Below are positions 61,151-64,000 of a DNA stretch of 64,000 bases, one piece after another; within the stretch, counting starts at the first letter, position 1, and every line of letters starts with the position of its first letter. This stretch comes from Antrodiella citrinella (Eukaryota > Basidiomycota > Agaricomycetes > Polyporales > Steccherinaceae). The notes beneath the pieces are model-generated. The model searched no databases, was not told the origin of the DNA, and saw only the letters and a program-made list of their open reading frames with translations. A program made the translations under genes and the position numbers. The stretch is taken from positions 124,001 to 188,000 of the forward strand of contig SGPM01000014.1 in the NCBI GenBank assembly GCA_004802725.1. The letters run 5' to 3'.

Positions 61151-63005
61151 TCAAATCCTGAACTTTGCCAGGACGAAGCCAAGCCCGAGTCCTGCGCAGA
61201 ATGCGCTAATGACGTAGTGCACGTTGAAACCTTGGGCTCGACCTTTCTCCGAGTAGGGAGAAGATGTGAATCCCGAGACGGAGAACATGCTGACAAGTCG
61301 AGAGCGAAGTGGCGCGAGTAGGGAGCAGGAGAACGCGATAAGGGAAGGGAAATGTAAGGGATCGAACGAAATGGCGGGATTGTTAAGCTTCCGACCTTGC
61401 GTGAATGTATCTTCTGTGCCACTAGGAACGCGCCGATGGTGATCAGGCGAGACGCTATGTTCAGAAAGTGGGAGCGACGAAGGCGAAGATGTCGTGAACG
61501 GAGTCAGAGGAAAAGCTGACATCGTAGGTCGCGTCTTCGCCGTTACAGTGAGTCTCCTGTCAATTTTCCTCCGGCCTCTTCGTTGTCGCAGCGCTTTCGA
61601 CACGTCAGAGCTGAGCGATCCTTCCCAATCTGCTTCCCATCTCGCCTTGTCCCATCGCATGATGTCAAGAGGCCGGGATCCTGCAACATCCGCAGCGTCA
61701 GAATGCAGCTTCCAATCTCGTAATGCCTTTTCAACGCCTGAAGCTTCGGGACCACCTCTGCTAAGCGCGTTCTCCACGCTTCTTTCGACTTCTCGCCATC
61801 TCAAGAAGCGTTCCGCGGCTTCTAAACGAAGAGTTGACAGTGTGCCTGACGATCTGAGTATGGCAGTTCGTAGGTCATGCGGAGAGGATGGACGTATGGA
61901 GGATGTATGAGGTATTCGGCGGACGGATGCATAACTTGACAAGGCCGATGCAAATGGTGGGAGTACAATGACCGGAATGTGAGGGGCAAGCTCCTTGATC
62001 AGCGCCGCCTCATACTCCAAAGGAGCTAACATGAATCGTGAACTTGGTTCAAGACAGTAGATGACCAAGGTACTCACGAGTTGGTAACGCGAAGATACAA
62101 ACAGTATACAGCGGTGTTGTCGGGGACGATAGAAGCGAGGCGAGTAGATTATTAGGGGGGTAATCCGCCTTCAGGAGTGAATGCAGCTTGTGAAACGGGG
62201 TATGAACAACACTAAGGGCTGTACGAATCACTTCGGCCGGCTACATGAACGAGTGTACAGGTCATGAGTGTTGGTTGTAACAAGTAGAAAGCAGAGTATA
62301 ACACACGTTCATGTCAATGGAGTAATCAGGAAGGCGAACAAGTTCCATGTTCTTGGTACCTTCGTACTTCTCCAGCCCGTGTGCGTCTCGGTGTTCCAGC
62401 CAATCCGTAGAAACTCGCAATACCTTGGGTTTCTCCAGAGATGGTGTTTGGGGATGTGCCCATTCGAATTCGACCTCCTCCCAACGTCCCACGTCGACAT
62501 AGTCCTCACAGCTCTCATCCGCTAACACCTTCAGAACCTCCTCCGCTGCTTGATTTGAATTCGACAGCACCAGCAGCTTCACATCTCCAATGGTCTTCCC
62601 CTGAGGAGTAGATCGTTTGAGAGGTGAAGGGAGCATCAACGACGGGATTACAAGTTCGTGGGGACTCTCACGAGGTGAGTGAGTCGTGTGGTGCGTCGCA
62701 AGTTCCAAGTCCACATGAGGGGGCGTCTCTGGATTCGATGAGAACAAGAACGACGAGGACACAGAGGGGAACGACGACACCGAATCACCAGAGGGGCTCG
62801 ACGGGGACGGCCATGAGCTATGTGGCGATGGAGGACGTGATGAACCCGAAGCTGCGCCAGGAGGCGTGTAGGGGCGACTACCGCTGTCGGACATCGCAGA
62901 TGTCAAAACTTCGAGCTCTGGTGGAAGTCCGCGAAGTGTTTCTACACTGGAACTGCACGACGGTGTAAGGTCTTTTGGCATCGTTGACAACGGTGAGCTC
63001 GACAT
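61151..63005 (-). CDS. Protein with Ser/Pro-rich N-terminus and C-terminal membrane anchor, function unknown
   Basis: Exons (minus) 63005-62307, 62240-62078 and 62025-61151 give 578 aa. The first 120 residues are Ser/Pro-rich and disordered-looking. Then a domain starting IGDVKLLVLSNSNQAAEEVL, with KVLRVSTDWLEHRDAHGLEK and VRLPDYSIDMN, alternates strands and helices like a small nucleotide-binding fold, but no GxxxxGKS/T P-loop is visible. The middle holds HTPFHKLHSLLKADYPPNNL and a helix ELAPHIPVIVLPPFASALSS. The last 25 residues form a single hydrophobic anchor (YVISAFCAGLGLGFVLAKFR), so the protein is probably tail-anchored with the bulk in the cytosol. A relation to septin-like or other GTPases is a weak guess. 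Long single C-terminal exon. Confidence 0.75.
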
Positions 63006-63229
63006 GGACGACGACGACGAAGAAGGCTCAGGAGTTCACCAGAGAGATCAGAAACGCGGAATATGGCGCGATATCGTGATAAGATAAGATGCGAAATATA
63101 CTGATCTTATCTAATCATCAAGATCCTTCTCGCGCTCATGCGCCTCACAAAAAAACTCAACTCGACACCTACGTGTAGGTCCATCTCGTGGAACTTCAAC
63201 GTCTCCGTGTCTCTGGACCTTACCATCTG

Positions 63230-64000
63230 AACTTGACAATGAGATCGCCAATCGATCCGCGACCCAATCTCATGAGATGCCCGTGATCACCAACCTTGCG
63301 ATGTCGATAGAGTTCGATAGAAACAGGCTCATCCTCGATCTGCTGATACTCCGCCTGCTCTCAATGTTGAAAACAATTAGGTAAGATTAGAGAAATTGGT
63401 AAAGAGTGACGATGCATACTACGATAACACTGAGCATGATGCAATACACGGGGAAGCCGACCCACAGTAACGTACAACCCCCAAAACGATCCAGATGCGT
63501 TGCCAAAGGTACCTTTCGAGCAGCCTCAACCCAGCAAGTTCTCATCAACGACCACTGAAGCGAGCGTGGGCCATGAATCCCTCGTGGCCACCCATTTGAC
63601 TCTCCTGAACCTCTCCCGCCTCTCCTCCTTCGGATGCAGCATCTCCAGCCTGGCTTGCCCCTCATCGATGATTCGGAACGCCGATGGTGGGATACGCATG
63701 GGACGATGCACGTACGAGAGCGAGTTGCCCATACGCGAGATCGCGAACAGTTCGTCAAGCCGCCTCGACGCACGATGTCCGATGGACTTGCGGGAGTAGA
63801 GGCCCGGCCGGACATTGAGTGGCGGAGTTTGTGCGAGCTGCACCGGTTGCTCGTACGAGTACTGGTGTTGGTCTGGGCAAGGATATTGATGATCTGGATT
63901 CTGATATTGATACTGCTGCGGGTTGAAGTCGACGTCGTCTAGGTCAATTATAGGGACATGGGTCAAAGCTGGAGAACCCCCCACGAGATTTCGATGTCTC
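63230..64000 (-). CDS. Hypothetical protein, 5' part cut by the right edge
   Basis: The frame is open to base 64000, so the start lies outside. The visible part has a Gln/Tyr/Pro-rich segment (DVDFNPQQYQYQNPDHQYPC), then LYSRKSIGHRASRRLDELFA, RIPPSAFRIIDEGQARLEML, and a basic KEERRERFRRVKWVATRDSW. A frame change near 63540 suggests a short intron, followed by a hydrophobic TLLWVGFPVYCIMLSVIV. After an intron (donor GTATGC at about 63417, acceptor GAGAG near 63361) the last exon codes QAEYQQIEDEPVSIELYRHR and GHLMRLGRGSIGDLIVKFRW, stop at 63232-63230. I do not recognise the family. Confidence 0.65.

Noticed and set aside
1..64000. CRISPR array, bacterial operons, insertion sequences, LTR retrotransposons
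   Set aside because: No regularly spaced repeats, no reverse transcriptase or transposase motifs, and intron-rich genes show this is eukaryotic DNA.

Overview
The window looks like nuclear DNA of an agaricomycete (mushroom-forming or wood-decay basidiomycete). Genes are dense and on both strands, and nearly every one is cut by GT-AG introns of about 50-65 bp. The families also fit: multi-intron laccases, a DUF6533 membrane protein, F-box/LRR proteins and a fungal sesquiterpene synthase, next to housekeeping genes (RPB9, RPL27, SPT5, NOSIP). Coordinates of spliced genes below are gene spans; exon joins I worked out by hand from splice sites and frame continuity are in the evidence text. Nothing was searched against a database.

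Layout. 0-12 kb: a cytochrome P450 cut by the left edge (-), an MDR-type NAD(P)H oxidoreductase (+), RNA polymerase II subunit Rpb9 (+), ribosomal protein eL27 (+), ribokinase (+) and a convergent DUF6533 membrane protein (-). 13.6-28.5 kb: two intact laccase genes in head-to-head orientation, lac1 on the minus strand and lac2 on the plus strand, about 10.6 kb apart. About 1 kb of promoter and part of a further membrane-protein-like gene are also related between the two sides, so this is a diverged inverted duplication. The spacer (about 18.6-22.2 kb) holds two weak, unresolved plus-strand genes. 28.8-32.6 kb: an F-box/LRR protein (-) and an isopenicillin-N-synthase-like 2-oxoglutarate/Fe(II) oxygenase (+).

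32.8-45.5 kb contains the most unusual feature: four paralogues (P1-P4) of a small, Ala/Ser/Thr-rich, probably helical protein family of 237-250 aa that I cannot assign to any known family. All four have seven coding exons with the same intron phases and nearly constant exon sizes (exon 6 is 78 nt in all four). A MYND-finger/Mss51-like gene and a 901-residue VIT/von Willebrand A protein lie between P1 and P2-P4, and a disrupted tRNA-Lys(CTT) lies between P3 and P4.

45.7-64 kb: a PX-domain protein (-) divergent from NOSIP (+), a candidate small secreted protein (+), a second F-box/LRR gene (-) divergent from SPT5 (+), a class I sesquiterpene synthase with an unusual hydrophobic C-terminal tail (+), a protein with a C-terminal membrane anchor (-), and a gene cut by the right edge (-).

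How they work together: there is no operon-like organisation. The P450, MDR reductase, 2OG oxygenase, laccases and terpene synthase suggest a secondary-metabolism and lignin-decay repertoire, but they are scattered among housekeeping genes, so I do not call a biosynthetic cluster.
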